13,453 nucleotides of DNA. Source: an uncultured Collinsella sp. GTDB taxonomy: Bacteria; Actinomycetota; Coriobacteriia; Coriobacteriales; Coriobacteriaceae. Positions 6,916 through 12,654 of the stretch are shown here, piece after piece. Both the position numbers and the translations under genes were made by a program. Location: the NCBI GenBank assembly GCA_902465465.1, contig CABQNF010000010.1:1-13453 (forward strand), written 5' to 3'. How positions within the stretch are numbered: the stretch's first letter is position 1; every line of letters begins with the position of its first letter. A model generated the notes under the pieces. It searched no databases. It was not told the origin of the DNA and saw nothing but the letters and a program-made list of their open reading frames with translations.

Positions 6916-8255
6916 TCGACCGCCGCGCCCAGCGCGATAGTTCAATATCAATCTTTCGCATCATTGCCGTTGCCTGCGCCATTTGCGTGCTGGTGTACTT
7001 TATTTTTGCCTTGGTGACCGGTATCGAGCCGATCGCCACGGTGATTGCCTGCGCGCTGCTGTGCATCTTTCTGTGCATCTTTATCTTTTTGACGCTCAAT
7101 CCCGATTCGGTGCGCTCCCAGTACACCGAGGAGACGCTCTCGGTGGCCTCGGCCATGCTCGAGGACATTAAGGGCGGTCTGACGCAGGAGTCGGCGCGTT
7201 TGGTGTGCCGGCGCATTTTGCCCGAGACGCGCGCCATGACGGTGGCCATCACCGACGAGGGCAACGTGTTGGCCTGCGCAGGCGAGTTTGAGGAAAAACT
7301 ACTGCCAGATTCTCCCATCCACACGCTTGCCACACGCTACGTTATCGAACATGGCATCGTGCAGTCGTTCAACCGTATGGTGGATGTCGTGGGCTCGGAT
7401 GGCTCGCACAACCAAGTCCCCGCCGGCATTATCGCCCCCATCAAGGTGGGCGATCGTACCGTCGGCACGCTCAAGTTCTACTACAAGACCCCGCGCGCCG
7501 TCGACCGTACCCAGTACGCGCTTGCCTCGGGCTTTGCCGAGATCTTGTCCACGCAGCTCGCCATCCACGAGCTCGAGGTGCAAAAGGAACTCACAGCGCG
7601 CGCTGAGGTGCGTGCGCTGCAAGCGCAGATTAACCCGCACTTCCTGTTCAACACGCTGAACACCATTGCATCGTTTACGCGCACCGACCCGCTGCGGGCC
7701 CGCGAGCTGCTTCGTGAGTTCTCATCGTTCTATCGTGCCACGCTCGACAACTCGGGGTCGCTTATTCCGGTCTCGCGCGAGGTCGCACAGACCAAGCGCT
7801 ACCTTACCTTTGAGAAGGCCCGCTTTGGCGAGGACCGCGTGCTTGCGACGTTCGATGTGTCTGAGGACGTGGAAGATACGCTGGTGCCGGCGTTCGTGAT
7901 CCAGCCGATTGTCGAGAACGCCGTGCGTCATGGTATGGGCGATGACGACGCCCTGAGGATCGACGTGACCGTTCACCAAGACGGCGAGGATGCGATCTTG
8001 ATTGCCGTGGCCGATAATGGCGTGGGCATGGATGAGGGTACCGCCGCCAGACTGTTTGACGAGCGCTCTGCCCGTCCCGATGCCAGCTCTCCCCAGGGTG
8101 GCGGCGCCGGTGTGGCCATGCACAATATTTCGGAGCGCATCCATCGCTTTTATGGGCCGCACTCCTATACGCGTGTCGAATCGGCGCCGGGCAAGGGCAC
8201 CACAGTGCTCCTTCATCTTGATTTGTCAGAGAGTATCTTTGACATTCAAGAGTAA
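6912..8255 (+). CDS. LytS-type sensor histidine kinase (two-component pair 2)
   Basis: A 447-residue membrane kinase. Two adjacent membrane helices (about residues 15-34 and 39-61) have a very short external loop. A GAF-like region (about 75-220) comes next, then the LytS-type His_kinase domain with His243 in QINPHFLFN. The ATPase carries N box QPIVENAVRHG (Asn336), G1 ADNGVGMD and a G2-like GGGAGVAMHN. It closely parallels the kinase at 1000-2385 in length, layout and motifs, so the two arose by duplication. As there, no extracellular sensor domain is visible, which points to a cytoplasmic or membrane-borne signal. The ATG overlaps the glycosyltransferase stop by four bases. The regulator follows after 72 bases that contain a small stem (8265-8269 with 8298-8302). 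Confidence 0.93.
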   Translation: MIDRRAQRDSSISIFRIIAVACAICVLVYFIFALVTGIEPIATVIACALLCIFLCIFIFLTLNPDSVRSQYTEETLSVASAMLEDIKGGLTQESARLVCRRILPETRAMTVAITDEGNVLACAGEFEEKLLPDSPIHTLATRYVIEHGIVQSFNRMVDVVGSDGSHNQVPAGIIAPIKVGDRTVGTLKFYYKTPRAVDRTQYALASGFAEILSTQLAIHELEVQKELTARAEVRALQAQINPHFLFNTLNTIASFTRTDPLRARELLREFSSFYRATLDNSGSLIPVSREVAQTKRYLTFEKARFGEDRVLATFDVSEDVEDTLVPAFVIQPIVENAVRHGMGDDDALRIDVTVHQDGEDAILIAVADNGVGMDEGTAARLFDERSARPDASSPQGGGAGVAMHNISERIHRFYGPHSYTRVESAPGKGTTVLLHLDLSESIFDIQE

Positions 8256-8327
8256 AATAAAAGGCTACGGGTTCAACGTCATGCGACGGATGCCCGGCGT
8301 AGTTAGTTGACGAAAGGTTTTATCCCT

Positions 8328-9044
8328 ATGCTGCGTGCGATGATTGTGGATGATGAGGCGCCGGCTCGCTCGGAGCTTCGTTTCCTGCTCGAGCAAACGG
8401 GCAAGATCGGCACGATCACGGAGGCGTCGAGCGTCCGCTCCGCCATCGAGATGCTTATGGAAAGTCGCGTGGATGTCGTGTTTCTCGATATCTCGATGCC
8501 CGGTGCCTCGGGCCTGCAACTTGCCGAGGCGCTGCATAAGCTCAAAAATCCGCCGGCGATCGTGTTTGTGACTGCGTATAGTGACCATGCGGTCGAGGCA
8601 TTCGACGTGGATGCCGTCGATTATCTGATGAAGCCGGTCGAGGAAGCTCGCTTGGATCGCGCGATCGAGAAGGTCATGCAACGCACCAAGCCGGTTACGG
8701 ACAGCAAGGTGACCATCGAGCGTATCCCGGTGGAAAAGGGCGGCCGCAAGGTGCTCATTCCCGTGGACGACATTCGCTTTATCATGGCCAAGGACGATTA
8801 CTCCTGCATCTATACCGTCGATGATCGCTTTTTGTCGACGACCTCGCTGGCGCAGTTTGAGGCCAAGCTCTGCGACTTTGGCTTCTTCCGTGTTCACCGT
8901 CGCTATATCGTCAACTTGGCGTGCGTCACGGACGTCGAGACGGTGCCCTCGGGTGCCATCCAGCTGGGCATTACGGGCGTCGACGAACGCGTGCCGGTTT
9001 CGCGCCGCCGCGTCGTGCCGCTCAAGAAGGCTCTGAGTCTCTAG
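8328..9044 (+). CDS. LytTR-family response regulator (two-component pair 2)
   Basis: A 238-residue regulator. The receiver has Asp8-Asp9 in MIVDDEAPA, phospho-acceptor Asp54 in VFLDISMPG, Thr in VFVTAYSDH and Lys in DYLMKPVEE. The LytTR domain (about 128-238) has VLIPVDDIRFIMAKDDYSCIYT, broken here only by position, then FFRVHRRYIVNLACV and VPVSRRRVVPLKK. It is partner to the kinase ending 72 bases upstream and a paralogue of the regulator at 2424-3158. The start at 8328 is chosen because AAAGG (8313-8317) lies ten bases ahead; a TTG at 8307 overlaps that site and is unlikely. A terminator-like structure follows the stop. Confidence 0.95.
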   Translation: MLRAMIVDDEAPARSELRFLLEQTGKIGTITEASSVRSAIEMLMESRVDVVFLDISMPGASGLQLAEALHKLKNPPAIVFVTAYSDHAVEAFDVDAVDYLMKPVEEARLDRAIEKVMQRTKPVTDSKVTIERIPVEKGGRKVLIPVDDIRFIMAKDDYSCIYTVDDRFLSTTSLAQFEAKLCDFGFFRVHRRYIVNLACVTDVETVPSGAIQLGITGVDERVPVSRRRVVPLKKALSL

Positions 9045-9053
9045 CACACTGGT

Positions 9054-9100
9054 CCCGCAGCCCTGTAGACCCATCGTCTGCGGAGCCGTGGGGCTTTTTT
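9054..9100 (+). terminator. Probable terminator of the glycosyltransferase-two-component operon
   Basis: AGCCC (9059-9063) can pair with GGGCT (9090-9094), and an inner stem pairs GTAGAC (9065-9070) with GTCTGC (9076-9081). An alternative outer pairing is CCGCAG with CTGCGG. A run of six T follows (9095-9100). The stem is interrupted, so this is less clean than the other terminators, but the G/C-rich structure ending in a T run just after the stop is convincing. Confidence 0.6.
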
Positions 9101-9137
9101 GTATGTATCTGCCGAATCGTTTTTGCGGAAGGATCCC

Positions 9138-9605
9138 ATGAACAGCGCAAGCGCCAAGCGCATCGACATCATCTCGGACACCCACGGCTATCTTTCGCCT
9201 GCGCTCTTGGATGAGCTTGAGGGCGCAGACCTGATCATCCACGCCGGCGACCTCACGTCAGAGATGGACTACGAGCACCTATGCACCATCGCCCCCGTGC
9301 GGGCCGTACTGGGCAACAACGATTACTACCGCGACTACGGCCCCGATGTAGACCGTCTTGCGCTTTTTACCTACGAAGGCCTCAAATTCGCCGTAGCCCA
9401 CTACCGCGAAGACCTTCCGGTGGGATCCGTAGACGTAGCCATCAACGGCCACACCCACGTAACCAAAGAAGCCCAAGTGGGCCGTTGCTTAGTCCTCAAC
9501 CCGGGCAGCGCCAGCTACCCCAGAGGCACCCGAGGCCCCACCATGGCCAGAATGCTCGTCAAAGACGGCAAGATCCTAAGCACCAAGTTTATTGACCTAG
9601 ACTAA
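9138..9605 (+). CDS. YfcE/MJ0936-type metallophosphodiesterase
   Basis: A 155-residue cytoplasmic enzyme with the calcineurin-like metal-binding motifs in order: DxH (Asp14-His16, IISDTHG), GD (Asp38, HAGDLTS), GNND (59-62, VLGNNDYY), a single His88 (VAHYRED) and GHTH (104-107, AINGHTHVT). The C-terminal LNPGSASYPRGTRGPTMA is the usual end signature of the small YfcE family. These hydrolyse phosphodiesters with a dinuclear metal centre; the physiological substrate is generally unknown. The ATG at 9138 has GGAAGGA (9127-9133) just upstream, whereas the in-frame TTG at 9099 falls in the preceding terminator T run. It is probably a single-gene transcript, ending at the hairpin at 9615-9644. Confidence 0.92.
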   Translation: MNSASAKRIDIISDTHGYLSPALLDELEGADLIIHAGDLTSEMDYEHLCTIAPVRAVLGNNDYYRDYGPDVDRLALFTYEGLKFAVAHYREDLPVGSVDVAINGHTHVTKEAQVGRCLVLNPGSASYPRGTRGPTMARMLVKDGKILSTKFIDLD

Positions 9606-9614
9606 CCGCAACAA

Positions 9615-9644
9615 AAACGGGGGATGCAGATGCGTCCCCCGTTT
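9615..9644 (+). terminator. Intrinsic terminator after phosphodiesterase
   Basis: A perfect ten-pair stem, AAACGGGGGA (9615-9624) with TCCCCCGTTT (9635-9644), ten bases after the stop codon. The A and T runs at the two ends would let it work in either direction. Confidence 0.85.
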
Positions 9645-9762
9645 CCATTTGAGCCAAAGGCGGAAGTTCAACAAGATCCATCAGACCAACCCCGCCGAGG
9701 AGCATGCGGGCTAGCCGCGCAGCGGTGCACGCCCGCAAAACTGATTGAACAATGTGACGGCA
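9645..9762. other. Non-coding stretch with nested dyads, possible structured element
   Basis: The 409 bases between the phosphodiesterase and tRNA-Asp contain no credible gene. This part holds nested complementary segments: GTTCAA (9666-9671) with TTGAAC (9745-9750), flanked inside by TCAG/CTGA. TGCGGGC (9705-9711) pairs with GCCCGCA (9731-9737), enclosing CCGC-GCA-GCGG (9715-9725). It could be a structured RNA or decayed element; no known RNA family is recognised. The rest of the stretch is the large inverted repeat at 9763-9905 and the tRNA promoter. Confidence 0.3.
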
Positions 9763-9905
9763 GGGAGGGTCTCCGGGGCTGAGGGCGGGGGTTAAGTTTG
9801 TCGCGAGTTCCGCACGCAAAGGAAAGCACTTAATGTGCTTTCCGTCTTGCGCAGGACTGTAGAGCAGCAAACTTAACCCCCGCCCTCAGCCCCGGAGACC
9901 CTCCC
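9763..9905. repeat. Perfect 38-bp inverted repeat (143-bp hairpin/cruciform element)
   Basis: The left arm 9763-9800 and right arm 9868-9905 are exact reverse complements over 38 bases. The 67-base interior holds a further perfect nine-pair hairpin (9821-9829 with 9835-9843, loop TTAAT), extended by partial pairing of CGCAA with TTGCG. The left arm has five runs of three or more G with loops of one to five bases, so it meets the usual G-quadruplex pattern on the + strand; the right arm does so on the - strand. No target-site duplication is obvious in the flanks. It has no T tract, so it is not an ordinary terminator. A non-autonomous mobile element or a repetitive intergenic element is the best guess. 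Confidence 0.85.
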
Positions 9906-9938
9906 GGATGGCCCCGAAAAATTTTTTCAAAAAAGTTG

Positions 9939-9968
9939 TTGCGCGCCGGACAGACTTCTGTGTATACT
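9939..9968 (+). promoter_or_regulatory. Promoter of tRNA-Asp
   Basis: TTGCGC (9939-9944) and TATACT (9963-9968) are separated by 18 bases and lie 46 bases ahead of the tRNA. This is the best-formed promoter in the window after allowing for one or two mismatches per hexamer. Confidence 0.6.
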
Positions 9969-10014
9969 AATCCCCGCAGCGCACGCGAGCGGAAACAAAC
10001 GCGAACGTCTGCCT

Positions 10015-10092
10015 GGGGAGTTAGCTCAGTTTGGTTAGAGCGCCGGCCTGTCACGTCGGAGGTCACGGGTTCAAGTCCCGTACTTCCCGCCA
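10015..10092 (+). tRNA. tRNA-Asp (anticodon GTC)
   Basis: A full cloverleaf can be folded. The acceptor stem GGGGAGT pairs with ACTTCCC (one G-U). The D arm is GCTC/GAGC. The anticodon stem CCGGC/GTCGG (one G-U) encloses loop CTGTCAC with anticodon GTC. The T arm contains GGTTCAAGTCC. Discriminator G is followed by an encoded CCA. It is a single tRNA gene with its own promoter upstream and a terminator nine bases downstream. Confidence 0.97.
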
Positions 10093-10100
10093 ACGCAATT

Positions 10101-10128
10101 AAAGCCACGTCTTCGGACGTGGCTTTTT
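10101..10128 (+). terminator. Intrinsic terminator of tRNA-Asp
   Basis: A perfect eleven-pair stem (10101-10111 with 10116-10126) closes on a TTCG tetraloop and ends in five T residues. It is a very strong, classical terminator. Confidence 0.93.
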
Positions 10129-10262
10129 GCGTTTGATGCACTTTGTTTCGATAGAACGATCGCCCTGGTGCATCTTCGCCCAGAATCCCCGCGCCTTCGG
10201 GAACGCAAGTAAAATCTAATAAGTATATCTGTCTGAACAACAGCTTTGTTGCGCAACACCTG
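10129..10262. other. Non-coding stretch with a 12-bp palindrome
   Basis: The 359 bases between the tRNA and the Rrf2-type regulator have no supported gene. This first part is unremarkable except for the perfect palindrome TGTTGCGCAACA (10247-10258), which lies immediately upstream of the candidate -35 for the regulator and could be an operator. Confidence 0.35.
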
Positions 10263-10291
10263 TTCTACGAGACAGGGGGTTAGGTTATACT
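10263..10291 (+). promoter_or_regulatory. Candidate promoter of the Rrf2-glycosylase operon
   Basis: TTCTAC (10263-10268) and TATACT (10286-10291) are 17 bases apart. The -10 is good and the -35 poor. The leader to the ATG at 10452 would be about 150 bases long and contains overlapping dyads: AGCTC/GAGCT (10400-10404 with 10412-10416) and AGCTCGTTCGAGCT (10413-10426). These could fold in alternative ways. Confidence 0.45.
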
Positions 10292-10451
10292 AAATTGCAC
10301 TGTGCGCCGCATCTGATGCATTTCGCTCCAAGCGCGGCACTCAGTGGATATCCGATTTACCATTTGGATGTCCTGGCGGTCATTTAGCGTCTCGACACAA
10401 GCTCGGCCCCGGAGCTCGTTCGAGCTGTTCGTATTCCTTGAAAGGGGAAAA

Positions 10452-10937
10452 ATGGACATATCGAGGAAGACTGATTACGCCCTTCGAATGCTGGCGATGC
10501 TTGCTGAGGATCCGGAGTGTTTGCTTTCTGTTCGCACCGCTGCCGAAGAGGTCAATGTCCCGTATTCGTTTGCCCGCTCGATTCAGCACGGTTTGGTCCA
10601 GGCCGGTATTGTGGAGAGCCTGCGTGGCGTCCACGGTGGCATGCGTCTCAAGGTCAGTCCGGACGACGTCACTATCCGCCAGGTCGTCGAGGCCGTTCAG
10701 GGTCCTATGGTTATGAACGATTGCACCGCGCCCGATGGTGACTGTGCGCGCATGGGCGCGTGCTGCTATCATCCCCTGTGGGCCGGAGCTCAGGCGTTGA
10801 TGCGCGACTACCTCGATTCCGTTTCGCTCGGCGACATCGTCGCTCACCGCCAGTTCCCGGCCGTCGATCCCAAGTTCGCCGACCGCGAAGCGTTTCCCGA
10901 GTACGCCACCTGCGCGTGCGCTTACCGGGAGGAATAG
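10452..10937 (+). CDS. Rrf2/IscR-family transcriptional regulator with putative Fe-S cysteines
   Basis: A 161-residue DNA-binding regulator. The N-terminal winged helix (about 1-80) starts MDISRKTDYALRML, with a recognition-helix region VPYSFARSIQHGL and wing GVHGGMRL, all typical of Rrf2 proteins. A cysteine cluster follows: Cys91, Cys98, Cys104 and Cys105, spacing C-x6-C-x5-C. This is close to IscR (C-x5-C-x5-C) and suits a redox- or iron-responsive Fe-S cluster. An extra CxC (Cys154, Cys156) lies near the C-terminus. The ATG at 10452 has AAAGGGG a few bases upstream; an in-frame codon at 10344 lacks this. The gene is 21 bases from the MutY-like gene and so probably co-transcribed. Which Rrf2 subtype it is (IscR-, NsrR- or RsrR-like) cannot be settled here. 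Confidence 0.9.
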   Translation: MDISRKTDYALRMLAMLAEDPECLLSVRTAAEEVNVPYSFARSIQHGLVQAGIVESLRGVHGGMRLKVSPDDVTIRQVVEAVQGPMVMNDCTAPDGDCARMGACCYHPLWAGAQALMRDYLDSVSLGDIVAHRQFPAVDPKFADREAFPEYATCACAYREE

Positions 10938-10958
10938 CGCCGCATAAGGAGCATAGCC

Positions 10959-11840
10959 ATGATTCAGGACCCCTTTCGTTCGATGATTCGTTCGGAAGGG
11001 GTCCTGCGTTATCGCGACCTTCCGTGGCGCCGCACACGCGATCCGTACATCATTTGGCTTTCTGAGGTCATGCTGCAGCAAACACAGGTGCCGCGTGTGG
11101 AGGCGCGCATGCCGGTGTGGCTCGATCGTTTTCCGACTGTGCAGGCGCTTGCCCAGGCCGCGCCTTCCGATGTTTTGGACGCTTGGCAGGGCATGGGCTA
11201 CAACCGACGCGCTCTGGCGCTTCACGGGGCCGCTCAGCGCGTTGTAGAGGACTGGGACGGGGAGTTTCCGCGTGAGACGCGTGACTTGGTCGCTCTGCCT
11301 GGTATTGGCCCGGCAACGGCGCAGGGTATCCGTTCGTTTGCGTTTGATCTTCCGGGCGTGTATTTGGAGACCAATGTGCGCACGGTCTTTTTGCATCATT
11401 TCTTTCCCGATGTGCCGGCCGTTCCCGATCGCGAACTGGTGCCGCTGATCCAAGCTGCCTGTCCGGCGGTCCCCGGTGCGGCGGCGGCTCAAGACGATGC
11501 CGACACGCCGCGCGCGTGGTATTACGCATTGCTGGATTACGGCGCGTATCTTAAAAAGACACTGCCCAATCCGTCCAGGCGGTCGGCGGGCTATAGTCGT
11601 CAGTCCAAGTTTGAGGGCTCGCGCCGCCAAAAGCGCGCGCATATTGTGCGCATGCTGCTGGCTGCGCGCGATGGGCGGCCGGCGGGCATCACACTCGCCG
11701 AGGCCGTGGCGGGTGTCAACGAAATGGAGGCGGCAGCCGGCCGAGAGCCGGTCGAGCGCGAGCTGGTCGCAAGCATTTTGACCGACTTGGAGCGTGAGGG
11801 CTTTTGCCGCGTGGAGGGTGACCGCTGGCTAAGCGTGTAG
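10959..11840 (+). CDS. MutY-like adenine DNA glycosylase lacking the Fe-S motif
   Basis: A 293-residue HhH-GPD base-excision-repair protein. It has LPWRRTRDPYIIWLSEVMLQ with the MutY catalytic Glu36 in SEVMLQQTQV, the MGYNRRA segment, the helix-hairpin-helix LPGIGPATA (about 113-121), and LETNVRTV where MutY usually has LDGNV or VDTNV. The catalytic-loop aspartate is therefore Glu137. The four-cysteine Fe-S loop is absent; in its place is a basic segment, NPSRRSAGYSRQSKFEGSRR. There is no Nudix-like C-terminal domain. The last 70 residues look like a small winged helix. By family it should remove adenine mispaired with 8-oxoguanine, but these differences leave the specificity open. AAGGAG lies nine bases before the ATG. 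A strong hairpin forms in the first codons (10965-11006). It is probably in an operon with the Rrf2-type regulator. Confidence 0.85.
   Translation: MIQDPFRSMIRSEGVLRYRDLPWRRTRDPYIIWLSEVMLQQTQVPRVEARMPVWLDRFPTVQALAQAAPSDVLDAWQGMGYNRRALALHGAAQRVVEDWDGEFPRETRDLVALPGIGPATAQGIRSFAFDLPGVYLETNVRTVFLHHFFPDVPAVPDRELVPLIQAACPAVPGAAAAQDDADTPRAWYYALLDYGAYLKKTLPNPSRRSAGYSRQSKFEGSRRQKRAHIVRMLLAARDGRPAGITLAEAVAGVNEMEAAAGREPVERELVASILTDLEREGFCRVEGDRWLSV
10965..11006 (+). promoter_or_regulatory. Strong hairpin in the first codons of the glycosylase gene
   Basis: Bases 10965-10978 pair with 10993-11006 over fourteen pairs (one G-U), leaving a fourteen-base loop. The structure begins three bases after the ATG (10959-10961), so it would press against an initiating ribosome. 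It may tune translation; it may also be chance in G/C-rich coding sequence, though a near-perfect 14-pair stem is unusual. Confidence 0.45.
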
Positions 11841-11954
11841 CCCACCCGAATCTGAAAAACAGGATTGTAAGGTTTAGATTCTCGGCATGAGGGCATCCTA
11901 AAGACAAGGCCGCTCAAAGCCTATGGGCGGCATGTGTTGAAGGGAAGTACACCT

Positions 11955-12494
11955 ATGGATTTTGAGAACTCTCAGACCAAGAAGAACCTCGAGACTGCTT
12001 TTGCCGGTGAGTCCCAGGCACACACCAAGTATCGCTACTATGCATCCAAGGCCAAAAAGGACGGCTACGTTCAGATCTCGAATATCTTTGCCGAGACGGC
12101 GGGCAACGAGTCCGAGCATGCCAAGCTGTGGTTTAAGTACCTGCACGACGGTGCCGTTCCGGGCACTCTGGACAACCTGCGCGACGCCGCCGCGGGCGAG
12201 AACTACGAGTGGACCACGATGTATGACGAGTTTGCCAAGACCGCCGAGGAGGAGGGCTTTATCGAGATCGCCGCGAAGTTCCGTGGTGTCGCCGCTGTCG
12301 AGAAGGCCCACGAGGAGCGCTACAACAAGCTCGTCGAGCGCATTGAATCGGGCGAGGTGTTTGAGCGCGAGGGCGTAAAGGTGTGGAAGTGCTTGAACTG
12401 CGGGCACCTGCATGTTGGTGCCGAGGCGCCTGAGGTGTGCCCGGTGTGCAACCACCCGAAGGCGTACTTTGAGGAGCAGGTGGTGAACTACTAG
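11955..12494 (+). CDS. rbr: Rubrerythrin
   Basis: A 179-residue cytoplasmic non-haem iron protein. The N-terminal ferritin-like four-helix domain (about 1-138) carries the diiron ligands: Glu19 (FAGESQAH), ExxH at Glu52-His55 (NESEHAK), Glu residues in EFAKTAEEEGF, and ExxH at Glu116-His119 (VEKAHEER). The C-terminal rubredoxin domain binds one iron through CxxC pairs Cys146/Cys149 (WKCLNCG) and Cys162/Cys165 (VCPVC). Rubrerythrins reduce hydrogen peroxide in anaerobes using electrons passed through the rubredoxin centre. The ATG at 11955 has GAAGGGAAG upstream. The 114-base gap after the glycosylase gene holds two dyads (11848-11856 with 11873-11881, and 11909-11915 with 11925-11931) that might be regulatory, but no clear promoter. 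A large inverted repeat and a terminator follow. Confidence 0.96.
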   Translation: MDFENSQTKKNLETAFAGESQAHTKYRYYASKAKKDGYVQISNIFAETAGNESEHAKLWFKYLHDGAVPGTLDNLRDAAAGENYEWTTMYDEFAKTAEEEGFIEIAAKFRGVAAVEKAHEERYNKLVERIESGEVFEREGVKVWKCLNCGHLHVGAEAPEVCPVCNHPKAYFEEQVVNY

Positions 12495-12519
12495 CGCGTG
12501 GCGCTGGCTGCTGCGGGGC

Positions 12520-12607
12520 GCGGGGCGGGAGGCCGGATTGCCTTCCCTCCCCGCTCACGGCTCCGCAGGGTCGCGTTGAGGGAAGGCAATCCGGCCTCCC
12601 GCCCCGC
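12520..12607. repeat. Perfect 30-bp inverted repeat after rubrerythrin
   Basis: Bases 12520-12549 and 12578-12607 are exact reverse complements, with a 28-base interior. The left arm is G-rich and ends TTCCCTC. It begins 25 bases after the rubrerythrin stop and precedes that gene's probable terminator, so it would lie in the 3' untranslated region. No T tract follows. Its left arm resembles the sequence at the right edge of the window (13423-13453), suggesting a repeat family. Confidence 0.85.
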
Positions 12608-12654
12608 TTCGGGTCGTCGCGTGCTCGTTGCTGAAAAGCTGATTAGAAGTTTGT

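Noticed and set aside
8256..8327. Small stem (8265-8269 with 8298-8302) between kinase 2 and its regulator as a terminator
   Set aside because: The stem is short and bulged with no T run after it, and the regulator gene is expected to be co-transcribed; at most it affects mRNA processing.
8265..9242. A 325-residue minus-strand open frame opposite the second regulator
   Set aside because: It is antisense to the LytTR gene and the start of the phosphodiesterase gene, with Arg/His-rich shadow composition and no recognisable motif.
9763..9905. Large inverted repeat as a CRISPR unit or rho-independent terminator
   Set aside because: There is only one inverted pair with no spacer-repeat periodicity and no cas genes, and no T tract follows the stem.
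9830..10240. A 136-residue minus-strand frame containing GSTGLEPVTS
   Set aside because: It is read through the complement of tRNA-Asp, a familiar source of spurious annotated proteins, and also crosses the inverted repeat.
10380..11642. A 420-residue open frame on the minus strand across the Rrf2 and glycosylase genes
   Set aside because: It lies antisense to two clearly recognised genes, has low-complexity Arg/His/Ala-rich composition typical of G/C-rich shadow frames, and shows no domain motifs.
11841..11954. PerR or Fur box before rubrerythrin
   Set aside because: The region has a dyad but no match to the A/T-rich palindromes of those families, so only a generic dyad is reported.
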